Part shown: in pieces, positions 1 to 8,169 of the stretch
How the letters are laid out: the number at the start of each line of letters is the position of its first letter
Position numbering within the stretch: position 1 is the stretch's first letter
NCBI GenBank assembly: GCA_019633425.1
Contig: WSUB01000402.1
Coordinates: forward strand, 1 to 13,082
Length of the DNA stretch: 13,082 nucleotides
Direction: 5' to 3'
DNA from: Tulasnella sp. 424
Lineage: Eukaryota; Basidiomycota; Agaricomycetes; Cantharellales; Tulasnellaceae
The notes under the pieces: model-generated
The model's input: only the letters and a program-made list of their open reading frames with translations
Databases searched by the model: none
Told to the model about the DNA's origin: nothing
Position numbers and translations under genes: made by a program

Positions 1-445
1 TTCCTCATCTACATTGCCTTCCCGCTCTCTTACAACCAATCCCACCACGTCCTTACGTGACTTCTCCCATATCATCCCTAACATACGAATTTCTCTAAAT
101 GTGAAGCTCAACTAGGGGCTCTGAGGCTGAATAGTCATCCCTTCTTACCGGCTCTGGGAATAAGGGTGGTGCGCGTCGGACAGATTCTCGCTCCAGTCAC
201 GGTGGAGGAACTCCGAAGCAGAGGATATGGGGAATATGGTGTCTTCTCTGATAGAATTCGAGCTTGAGAGGACCAAAATATTTTGGGAGCTACTTCGACC
301 GCGGGAGTGTCTACCCAAGGGATCACTTGTTGGCTTGTTTACCATCCCGCCGTCGGAACTCCGGACGTACCTTCTTGGATCCACCAGAGGAATTCTTCGT
401 TCTCTTCCTCCTCTCCATCTCAGTTCCCAATCTCCCTCAAACAAA
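1..445 (+). promoter_or_regulatory. Upstream region of OTC pseudogene 1
   Basis: There is no convincing gene here. It is the 5' flank of the OTC copy and is also present at 5927-6407; its first part is also at about 11165-11420. The last 60 bases before the ATG are pyrimidine-rich (cttcctcctctccatctc), typical of fungal core promoters and leaders. In the second copy this stretch could also be read in frame as an Arg/Ser/Leu-rich presequence leading into the OTC start, so a mitochondrial transit peptide cannot be excluded. Short open frames here differ in frame between copies and are not conserved as protein. Confidence 0.5.
273..286. promoter_or_regulatory. Perfect 14-bp palindrome CCAAAATATTTTGG upstream of OTC copy 1
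   Basis: CCAAAATATTTTGG reads the same on both strands and lies about 160 bases upstream of the OTC ATG. It is unchanged in the second copy (6221-6234), inside a run of about 40 nearly unchanged bases. The CC/GG-flanked A/T core resembles a MADS-box (CArG-like) target, but the core is ten A/T pairs instead of the canonical six. Regulatory function is inference. Confidence 0.35.
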
Positions 446-1750
446 ATGGCTCTACCTGATCTCACGACTCTCGCCGACCTCAGCGTCGCCATAATCAGTC
501 GTTCCATTGGCTCATGTCACGCACCTCAAAAGCGCCGTCTCGGTCCATCCATAGGCCAAATGCCATCACAACCAGACATCCTTCATACTCTCTTTCCCGC
601 AAGTCAATAGCTTTGTTGCTCTCGAAACGCAACCTTCGTGGATGTATCTCTGCAAGACAGCCGCTTTGACTTAGGTGGGAGGTCTTGTTCCTTGGTAAAG
701 AAGGCATTCAACTCGGCGTGAACAAGAGCACCGCTCATACCCTCAAAGTCATTGGCAGAATGTGCCGGGGGATATTTTCAAGTGTCGGAGAGCACGAGGA
801 GATCGAGGTAAGTTAAACGGGAAATTTGTTTTTTCATATGAAAATGAAGGTAGATCGTGTTTCGTTGGTCGTGCCCTCGATACCCTTCGCTGACTCCTCA
901 TCTCTCCCTCTATCGGAAACTCTCTCGATACCCATCAGTAGCAATTCACAAGGGTCTATCTTCGCGATGGCTCCCAACGTGGGCCTTCTCCGTTACACGC
1001 ATACGAGCACGCTCACCTCTTCTCGGGCGTATCCCCAGGCTTGTCCAAGGGAACCACTCCTGAAGGCCGACCAGCCTTCCACCGCTTACCATTGTTTAGG
1101 TTGGATACAGCTCAAACGTCCTCTACGACATGCTTGCCACCTATCCGCAGTTGGGACACAAGCTCCGAGTTGGGACGCCTTTGAACCCCAAGTAACATGC
1201 TCCCACTGCAGTCTGGAATGAGATCGAGGAAGTCGACTGCGAGAAAGGCATATTTTGGACGGGTGGTCATAGGGAAGCTGTCAAGGGTGCGGCCGTCGTG
1301 GTCACCGAATTGCGTGGGCAAAACAAATTTCGGGGATCCCAATCCGTGTCTATCTCCCGAGGCTTATGGATCGGAGATGTTATAGGACCTCCATGGGTCA
1401 AGAACGCGGGAAGGCTCAACGACTAAAAGACTTCAACAGTTTCCAAGTCACCGAGAAGCTGTGCAAGGAAGGCGGAGCGCACCCGGATTGGAAGTCCCTC
1501 CACTGCTTACCTCGAAAGGAGCGCGAGGTCGACGACGAGTCTTGTGCATCGAGTTCACCTCCTGGTGACTAGGTCTCACCCCCACATCAAGCACAGCCTC
1601 GATCTCTCCTGTTGGCCGAAGCTGAAGACAGGAGGTGGACGATCATGGCATTGTTCGAGTACGTGGCCTCAATCCTTATTTGGCTTGCTGAAAGAGATTC
1701 GCTGACAGTCACATTCTATTGATAGTCAACTGTTTGGCCGTGAAAGCTGA
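446..1750 (+). pseudogene. Ornithine carbamoyltransferase pseudogene, copy 1
   Basis: This is a decayed gene for ornithine carbamoyltransferase, the mitochondrial enzyme making citrulline from ornithine and carbamoyl phosphate. Recognisable pieces in order: MALPDLTTLADLSV (446 on), SIALLLSKR (603 on), FLGKEGIQLGVNKS (about 688), GEHEEIE at 788-808 followed by a GTAAGT donor, the [20 protein letters not shown] region, AVWNEIEEV and [21 protein letters not shown] (from about 1390), GGAHPDW, HCLPRK (1501 on), and WTIMALF with a final intron and a TGA at 1748-1750. Lesions: frameshifts early in the gene, a frameshift before FLGKE, TAA at 1193-1195, the carbamoyl-phosphate motif STRTR replaced by NLRGC, HPTQ reduced to LPTW, and a lost donor for the intron before SMGQ. 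The HCLP loop is intact. Introns remain, so this is a DNA-level duplicate and not a retrocopy. Confidence 0.9.
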
Positions 1751-2203
1751 GGAGGATTTTTGCAGAATGATATAAAAATGCTTCGGCGCTGACCATCTCC
1801 GACAGTGTTTATTTTTCTAAGTGGTGCATAGTTTGCCTTCCTTAGCGAGTGTATACGTTAGGTTTTAGGTAACCTCTCACATCGTATACGAGAACGCGAG
1901 ACTCTCAATGTTCCAACGTAGCTATAAGTGGCCTGCCCCCGAGTCCAGAGCATGTTCTACCCTGCGCGCCCCCCCCCTTTTCAAACCGTGGACCACCTTT
2001 GGCGTGTGGTTTGCATATATAGAATACGAATTCCTGCGCATACTGATCGGGTCGTACGAGAAATATCAAGCAAGGCGGGATGCTGTTATATTTCTGCTAT
2101 GACCGATGCCCGACTCGTTGGGGACCACGTCAAATCGGCTCAAAGAGTAGTTTCTGAGAAATAATATAACGACGTCCCGTTAGCCTGCAGCTCCGCTTCT
2201 ATT
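1751..2203. other. Convergent spacer between OTC pseudogene 1 and gag-like gene A
   Basis: I see no gene here. The first 110 bases follow the OTC stop and match the equivalent position after copy 2 (from 7699), consistent with an old 3' untranslated region. The stretch from about 1900 matches about 7860-8110. It contains a run of nine C at 1969-1977 that is not kept in the other copy. Short open frames here are broken in the duplicate and are not supported. Confidence 0.6.
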
Positions 2204-3615
2204 TCATGGGAGCAATAGACAGTTCCCTACCGAATCCAAGTCGCTAGGCATCCTCTTCGCTCTGAAATATACCTCACGATGCGCTACATCATTGGAAAAA
2301 AAGGGCAACCGCTCCTCTAGGGGTGCGGCAATGTCAAAGAACAGGAATCGTTTCAGTCAGTTCGTGGTAGGATATACATACCTGATGCAGCTGTATCGAA
2401 AGCCGAGATTGAGATTTGGTGGTCTGACTGAGAGACCTTCCAAGCTCGCGGTAGGATGGGTCCATGATACGTGGAGCCCGGGGATCCAACTCCTGATTTT
2501 GAGTCTACACCACAGATGCTTGCCCAGCTGAGAAACGCTGTAAGCTGATTTGACTCACGATTCCGCAGTGGCTGAAGCTACTAACTTCGCGTCACGGGTT
2601 CTATCAGCATTCCACCATCTCATCCCCAGTGCATTACAGCCCTGAATCTGATTCTGAACCCCCTTAAATCAGGTGGAGTGTTGAAAAGGGAATCCAAATG
2701 GTGCTTACATCGGGAACGAGCAGGTTCTGGGGTCCGTCAGATGCACGAAGTGATTCGCACTCGATCACTAGAGCGTCAGCTACGGATCTAGTAGCATGCA
2801 GCCGACCTGGTGCACCTGATTCGATGCCAAGGACTTTGGATAGATAATAGATCTCTGAGTCGCCTTGTCTTAAAACTCTGATTCGGCCTCTCCGCCGGCC
2901 GTTATTGGGGACAGGGGCAGTAGTTGCGGTGACCGGGGAAGTAGCTGCTGGGGCCGGCGTTGGGATGGTTCTGACTCAGACTCTGCTCAGAGTCCGGTGT
3001 CATCAGAAATGCGGAATACGATAGAAATGCTTACGGCGAGCCCTCTTCAAATCTCTGACCGTACTGGGTAAAAATCGCTCGCTGCAGCGAAACCCAGTCA
3101 TCCCGGACGCCAGAATCGAGCGGAATATACCATCTCAATGCACTCCCTACAAAGCACCCCGAGGCGAGCTCAGCGGCCCAATGTGCGTCATTGAGCTTTC
3201 CACGATCCAGTGCTCTCTGTCGAACCCAGTCGACGAAGTCCTCTGCTTCGGCACCACTCCTTCCAGCGAACCGTAGTCGGTATCTCAATAACATTGCACT
3301 TCTAAGCAGCTTCCAGCTTCGCTGAGTATCTTCATCGAGGCCACTCCACCATGATAAGGCATCCCCTGCGATGCAGCTTGCGACGAAATCCGCAATCCAT
3401 TGATCCTCCCATAATTTACCCTCGGCACGTGCATACTTGTTCACAGCAGCGATAAATTGTTCGCATTCCTTGAGATCTTTCCCTCGAAATTCCACAGGGT
3501 CTAGCTCTATGAAAAGGGTACATCGGCGACTTGGGTGGTCTGAGGGGAAGGAGGCGAATTTGAATGGGCGCCCGAGCGCTACCAAAGATACCGTTGACTG
3601 ACATGAGCGCTTCAA
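2204..3615 (-). CDS. Gag-like two-module protein, paralogue A (start codon uncertain)
   Basis: Five exons join in frame: 3615-3035, 2970-2709, 2653-2559, 2527-2382 and 2316-2204 (introns of 64, 55, 31 and 65 nt; donors GTAAGC, GTAAGC, GTGAGT, GTATGT). Exon 1 encodes two homologous modules, each with a Retrotrans_gag-like core: GDALSWWSGLDEDTQRSWKLL, then SALRWYIPLD with DDWVSLQRA. Exon 2 gives a Pro/Ala/Thr linker (TIPTPAPAATSP), then GRRRGRIRV, IYYLSKVL and VADALVIE. Later exons give GCNALGMRWW, ICGVDSKSG and RAWKVSQSD. About 398 codons are open, with no internal stop. Introns 1-3 share phases (2, 0, 2) with genes B-D, so the genes are paralogous. Oddities: the frame reaches a stop at 3691-3693 without any in-frame ATG. 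The ATG at 3604, in the same GCGCTCATG context as gene C's start, is out of frame. Intron 3 is very short. The last exon is the least certain. Function is unknown; a gag-derived host protein is inferred. Confidence 0.65.
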
Positions 3616-3770
3616 CGCCGTAAACCCAATGAATCCCTTTTGGTCGTTGCAACGATGGTTCTTGGGTGCTCGTCGAAAATTGGGTCGAGTCTAGCAATCT
3701 GTCGAACGTCGCCGAAAACGAACTCGAAGCGTTCGCACGGAGGCGGAGCCCGCATCAGATAGACCCCGGG
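3616..3770 (-). other. 5' flank of gag-like gene A
   Basis: This short stretch lies between the gene A frame and the start of the tail repeat. It would carry the leader and promoter of gene A, but I see no TATA box or other motif I can name. An ATG at 3697 opens a frame that includes the ATG at 3604, but that frame does not match the gag-like protein downstream. The array junction lies near 3770, where sequence matching 11421 onward begins. Confidence 0.4.
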
Positions 3771-3780
3771 TGCATTCCTG

Positions 3781-4254
3781 ACACTGATTGAACAACCTTT
3801 GCAAAACTCCGTCTCGTCACCCTAATCGACGGAGTCTCGTCCTTCTTACCCTTTCTGCATTTACGTTCTTCAGCGCGATTTTTTTGTCGGTGACAAATCG
3901 TGCCTTTAATATTACATCTGCTGTCTGTTTAGAGACTGAGAGGTGCTCAAAGGGGCAAGCACTGTTGCACTGCTGCAAGCAGTTCTTCCAAGTATAACAG
4001 ACATCGGCTCGGTCGGAATAGTACGAAGAAAATCTCTTACTCCCGATCCGGATCCGAGGCACGTGTCAAAATTATATAGACATATCGCATCATCATTGGA
4101 AGAGGTTGCAGCTAGCATTGCTTCGAACCAATCAGCCACCGCAAGTCATCAACTTGAAGAACGGATGTCTCTTCCCTCGTCCTACATCCACTCGCTTGGA
4201 TACCTGCTCTCAAATCGGCTCGAGAAACATTTCCTAGATGTTCAAACAGCATGA
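3781..4254 (+). CDS. Tail 1: 3' fragment of an unrecognised plus-strand gene
   Basis: I do not recognise this gene. Two stretches are kept as protein between this copy and the one at 11431-11909: VALLQAVLPSITDI (from about 3960) and, up to the stop at 4252-4254, LEERMSLPSSYIHSLGYLL followed by SNRLEKHFLD. The roughly 75 bases between them (about 4005-4080) change frame between copies and probably contain an intron; a GAG|GTACGT donor is present in the other two copies and altered to GC here. No initiating ATG is visible, so this is a 3' piece of a gene or a gene with upstream exons lost at the array junction. It converges on gag-like B, whose possible last exon is antisense to the SNRLEKHFL codons. 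Confidence 0.35.
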
Positions 4255-4377
4255 ATAGAACCGCACTTTAGACTTCCCGATGATGAAACTCCTAGCACTT
4301 ACCGCAATGTAGCCCGAATATCCCTCCTTTGCACAAAACCAGACCAATTGACCACTCGATCTGGGATGCAATACCTC

Positions 4378-5774
4378 TTAAAGGCGGTAGGATGTCAATC
4401 CATTGTGTAAATTAACCACAATTCGAACTGCACCTTTCCCAGCCATCGCTAATACAGTCGAAGCTCCACCACCACCGCTTCCCGGGGAAGAAAGTTTCCA
4501 AGTATCGGTCAGAAGAGTACCAGAGAAGCCAGATATAGCAGTTGCGTTTGTTTGGGAGTTCACGGCGCAAATGCCTGACCAACTGGATACTGGTTAGAGG
4601 ACGGAGTTCGACTGGCCCCAGGAAGCTCTACAGGCACGGGATACGTACTCAGCCGCAATCGCTAGGTTAGCTGAGTACCCTTTGATTCCAAGGATGTCGT
4701 ACCCTGTGAGCTGTGGCTTGGAGGGACGTTGGGAACCGACAGGAGGGACGATAGCGATGTGGGCTTACCTCAGGGATGAACAACCTTTGCGGGCCGTCGG
4801 TGCTAGGATTCCACTCCACTTCCAGCGCATCCGCAATTGAAGAAGTAGATGATATCCTATTATTAGATGGCAAAAGTTTTGATAGATAGTAAGAACTACC
4901 ACTTCGCGAAACCCGGATCCGACCACGCCGCATCGCTTTTGGAGCAGGGGCAGCTGGCGCTGCGGCAGAGGGAGTTGGAACCAGGCTAAACAAAGGAAAA
5001 ATGGAAGTGAGTACCAATGTCTCTCGGTAGTAGCGGTCCTCACTTTGGAGGCGGACCGCCAGGGCCGTCGCGCGGGTATTGAGCGAGGAGCGCTTGTTGT
5101 AGCTCCTTCCAGGTATCTTGCTTATCCGAGTCCAAATATGCATACCACCTGAGTGCTTCTCCAGCCATGCAAGACGATGCATACTTGACGATCCACTGGT
5201 CATCCGTTTCCTTCCCCTCATCGATAGCCTTGTCAGAAACCGCCCGGATGAACTTTTCTACCTCCTCTCCACTTCCTCCGTAGAACATCGGGCGGTATTT
5301 CGCAAGCATTGCGCGCCGAAGTCGTTTCCAACTCCCTTGTACTTCTTCATCGAGTGCGCTCCACCACCTCAACGCGTCATCCGCCATGCAGGTCGCCGCA
5401 AGGTCCGCCATCCATTGGTCATCTCGCTGCTTCCCCTGGCTGAAGGCATGCTTCAATATGGCGGTGATAAAGCCTGCGCACTCGGTCGCGTCTTTCCCTT
5501 GAAACTGTACTTGGGTAGGATCTGGTTCACGGTGCGTGAGCGGGAAGGTTGAGGTGACGAGGAAGGGCGGTTTAGCCGACGAACGAACCTCCCTGATCCA
5601 TGAGCGCTTAATTTTCCGTTCGATCGGATGTTGACCTCGGTTTCTCAGTTTGCCCCCGGCCTTATTTGGGTTCCCAATGGAGGAGTGGGTGTTTGGGTAT
5701 TGGTGGTGGGGACAAGCCTTGCTTCGGCACGACACGGAGCGACCGGATCTCGCTTCCATCTCCGAGCGCCCCAT
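4378..5774 (-). CDS. Gag-like two-module protein, paralogue B
   Basis: Exons 5774-5044, 4985-4769, 4710-4649 and 4582-4378 join in frame to 404 residues (introns 58, 58 and 66 nt; donors GTGAGG, GTAAGC, GTACGT). Two repeats of about 70 residues follow the N-terminus: DDALRWWSALDEEVQGSWKRL, then GEALRWYAYLDSDKQDTWKEL; about 30 of 68 positions agree between the two modules by eye. A Pro/Ala linker (VPTPSAAAPAAPAPK) leads to MRRGRIRV, YYLSKLLPS, ALEVEWNPS, GYDILGIKGY, ICAVNSQTNAT and TDTWKLSSPGSG. The ATG at 5601 matching gene C's start is out of frame because of a 4-base duplication (gaacgaac, 5581-5588), so the next usable ATG is 5774, adding about 58 residues of unclear status. The TAA at 4378-4380 matches a codon that is GAA in gene D. 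Past it the frame stays open to a GTAAGT donor (exon end 4303) and a possible last exon 4233-4210. Function is unknown. Confidence 0.65.
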
Positions 5775-6407
5775 TCCTTCAGATCTTTAGGGAAAGCTGG
5801 GCAAACCGTCCAACCTCCCCCTCGTACTTCCACAAGCGTCAGAACCTAGATCACACGAGACTGTGCAGCGATTACTATACGTAAATATCCTATAATACTG
5901 CACTTGTGAACTCGGCTTCCGATGCCTTCCTCATCTATTACCTTGCCGCGCTTTTACGACCAATCCCATCAAATCCGGATACGAAATCCCCTATATCCTT
6001 TACATACGAATTTCAATCCGAATAAGAGGCTCAGCTAGTGGCTCTGAGGCTGAATACTCATGCCTTCTTGCTCGCTCCGTGAGTATGGGCAGTGAGCATT
6101 GGTCAGATTAATATTCTCGGTTCGGGCGGAGGAACTCCGAAGCAGAGGATATGCATGGAATATGGTGTCTCATGGCGTTAATCGACCAGTTTTCTCTGAT
6201 AGCATTCGAGCTTGAGAGGACCAAAATATTTTGGGGGCTTTTTTGACCGCGGGAGTGTCTACCCAGGGATCACTTGTTGGCTCGTCTACATCCCATCCCG
6301 CCTTCGGAACCCCCGAGGTACCTTCTTGGATCAACCAGCGGAATTTTACAGCTTTTCTTCGCTCTTCTCATTCTCTCCATCTCAGCTCCCAATCGTTCTC
6401 AAACGGA
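5775..6407. promoter_or_regulatory. Divergent region between gag-like B and OTC pseudogene 2
   Basis: I see no gene. This is the shared upstream region of two head-to-head genes. Its left part (to about 5925) matches the flank of gag-like C (10990-11165), including a cttgtgaactc block at 5906-5916 also seen near 11147. Its right part matches 1-445. Some 24-36 bases near 6150-6190 (including ctcatggcgttaatcgacca) are absent from copy 0. The 160 bases before the OTC ATG are better conserved between copies than much of the pseudogene itself. Confidence 0.5.
6221..6234. promoter_or_regulatory. Perfect 14-bp palindrome CCAAAATATTTTGG upstream of OTC copy 2
   Basis: This is the same palindrome as at 273-286, without a change, about 175 bases upstream of the ATG. 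The preceding bases (gcttgagagga) are also unchanged. It is absent from the third block, where this part of the region is deleted. Confidence 0.35.
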
Positions 6408-7698
6408 ATGGCTCCACCTGATCTCATGACTCTCGCCGACCTCGGCGTCGTCAATATCAGCCGCTGCATCTCAAGAAACGCTGTCTCGGTCCATCCTTAA
6501 GCCAAACGGCACCACAGTCAGACACCCTTCATACACGCTTCCACGCAAGTCAATTGCTTTGTTCATCTCGAAACGCAACTTTCAGACTTGTATCTTTGCA
6601 AGACAGCCGCTTTGACTTAGGTGGGAGGCCTTGTTCCTGGGTAAAGAGGACATCCAACTCGGCGTGAACAAGAGCGCCAGTCATACCCTCAAAGTCATTG
6701 TCAGCATGTGCCAAGGGTGTCTTCAAGCGTCGGAGAGCACGAGGGGATTGAGGTAGGTTGAGAAGGAAATTTGTTTTGCATATGTCAATGAAAATGCTAT
6801 CGTCGGTCTTGCCCTCCATACCCTTGCTGACTCTTCGCCTCAGCCTTTATTAAAAACTCTCTCGATACCCACCAGTAACAATTCTCAACGCCCTACCCTC
6901 GCTATGGCTTTCCAACACAAATCATGACGGACCTTCTCACCTTGCACAAGCATGCGCACCTCTCCTCGGGCACGTCCTCGGGCTCGTCCAAGGGAACCAC
7001 TCCTCAAGGCCTACCAGCTCTTCCACCGCTTACGATAGCCTGGGTTGGAGGCAGCTCGAACGTCCTTCACGAGTCGCGGTTGGGACACAAGCTCCGTGTT
7101 GGGATGCCTTAGGACCCTAAGTAATATGCCCCCGCTGCAGTCTGGGATAAGATCAAGGAAGTAAATGGGGAGAAGGGAATATTTTGGACGGACGATCCCA
7201 GAGAAGATGTCAAGGGTGCGGACGTCGTGGTCACCGATACGTGGTACGTGAGCGGAAAGAATTTCGGGGATCCCTATCCGTCTCCCTCTCCCGAGGCCTA
7301 TTCGTCAGGAATGCTATAGGATCTCCATGGGTCAAGAACGCGAGAAGTCTCAACGGCTAAAGACTTCAGCGGTTTTCGAGTCATCGAGAAGCTGTGCAGG
7401 GAAGGCGGAGCGCACCCGGATTGGAAGTTCCTCCACTGCTTACCTCGAAAGGAGCACGAAGTCGACGACGAGGTGTGTCATCCGCATAGTTTAACCCTCA
7501 TCCATACATCAAGGTCTACCTCGGCCCTCGATCTCTCGTATTCCCCGAAGCTGAGAACAGAAACTGGACGATTATGGCATTGTTCGAGTACGTTGCAATG
7601 CTCGTTCGGCTGGCTGGGAAGTGATTTGCTGACGTTCATGTTTTGTCGACAGCCAACTGTTCGGCCAGTGGAAGCCGGGAAGAGTTCCCGGAGAATGA
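6408..7698 (+). pseudogene. Ornithine carbamoyltransferase pseudogene, copy 2
   Basis: This second dead OTC copy is better preserved in its middle and end. Readable pieces: MAPPDLMTLADLGV (6408), FLGKEDIQLGVNKS (about 6640), [88 protein letters not shown] (7434 on), [20 protein letters not shown] and FGQWKPG, with TGA at 7696-7698. Three introns are clear: 7244-7319 (TDTW split as TG|G), 7473-7513 and 7588-7652; a fourth donor lies at 6753. Lesions: stops at 7110-7112 and 7122-7124 (the second shared with copy 1), frameshifts near 6625, 6740 and 7365, a 15-base deletion removing most of the DMLATYP segment, STRTR replaced by NFQTC, and HPTQ lost. It cannot encode active enzyme. A working OTC should exist elsewhere in a prototrophic genome. 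Confidence 0.92.
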
Positions 7699-8169
7699 TA
7701 TAAAATGCTTCCACGCTGGCCATCTCAGACAGGGAAACGAGTGGTCTATGTCTCGGGGTACATGTACGGTTCGCTGTGCCCGTCGAGCTAGATGGATACG
7801 AAGTTGCTGGGTAGCCTCCAAAACTTCTTCTGGATACTCGAAATTTAAGGCTTCTAAAGTGAATATACGTTACCTACTGCCGAGTTCGGGAGATGCTTCA
7901 CCCCGTGCCCCTTCCATTTCAAGCCGCGGACCACCCGCGGCGTCTCGTTTACATATGTGAGATACAAATTCCTTCGCACACTGATTGGATGGTGCAGGAT
8001 ATATCACGTAGAGCGGGAATTTACTATGTTTTCGCTATGAACGATGCATAAATCGATTCGTTTGGAACCACGTCAAATCGGCTCGAAGGGTAGTTTCTGC
8101 GAATTGGGGGGGGGGGGGGGGCGATGCCCGTTAGCTTGTAGCTCAGCTTCTATTTAATGGTAACAATCG
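7699..8169. other. Convergent spacer between OTC pseudogene 2 and gag-like A'
   Basis: No gene is supported. This is the duplicate of 1751-2203, collinear with indels. The ORF at 7643-7960 crosses the OTC stop region and is not kept as protein in the other copy. It contains the G tract at 8106-8121. Confidence 0.55.
8106..8121. repeat. Homopolymer run of 16 G
   Basis: Sixteen consecutive G lie in the spacer. The matching stretch of copy 0 (about 2160-2175) reads aataatataacgac instead. It may be a slippage expansion or an assembly/sequencing artefact; its true length is uncertain. Confidence 0.9.

Larger units (their letters stand above)
1..3770. repeat. Composite block copy 0 (partial): OTC pseudogene 1 plus gag-like gene A
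   Basis: Position 1 matches position 5927 (both begin ttcctcatct), and collinear similarity then runs through the OTC pseudogene, the spacer and the first part of gag-like gene A. It ends where gene A's 5' side meets the tail fragment near 3770. The left part of this block (tail plus a B-type gag-like gene) is expected just outside the window. Divergence from copy 1 is substantial, with many substitutions and small indels, so this is an old duplication. Boundaries were set by eye and are good to about 20 bases. Confidence 0.75.

Noticed and set aside
1190..1212. Tiny intron (GTAACATG...GCAG) that would remove the shared OTC stop
   Set aside because: It would be about 20 nt, below any plausible spliceosomal size, and its removal would not keep the frame of the following AVW segment better than simple read-through.
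826..1221. 131-residue open frame on the plus strand
   Set aside because: It lies within OTC pseudogene 1 in a frame other than the recognisable enzyme pieces, and the matching region of copy 2 does not keep it.
1908..2164. Two overlapping open frames after OTC pseudogene 1
   Set aside because: They are not kept in the duplicate spacer (7860-8110), cross a C9 tract, and have no recognisable motif.
3416..3697. 93-residue minus-strand open frame starting MLDSTQ
   Set aside because: It overlaps gene A's first module in another frame and has no repeat or domain signature. It is mentioned only because it contains the misplaced ATG at 3604.
5118..5552. 144-residue open frame on the plus strand
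   Set aside because: It is exactly antisense to the two gag modules of gene B. The minus frame carries the duplicated W/L motif, conserved exons and splice phases; the plus frame is a shadow.
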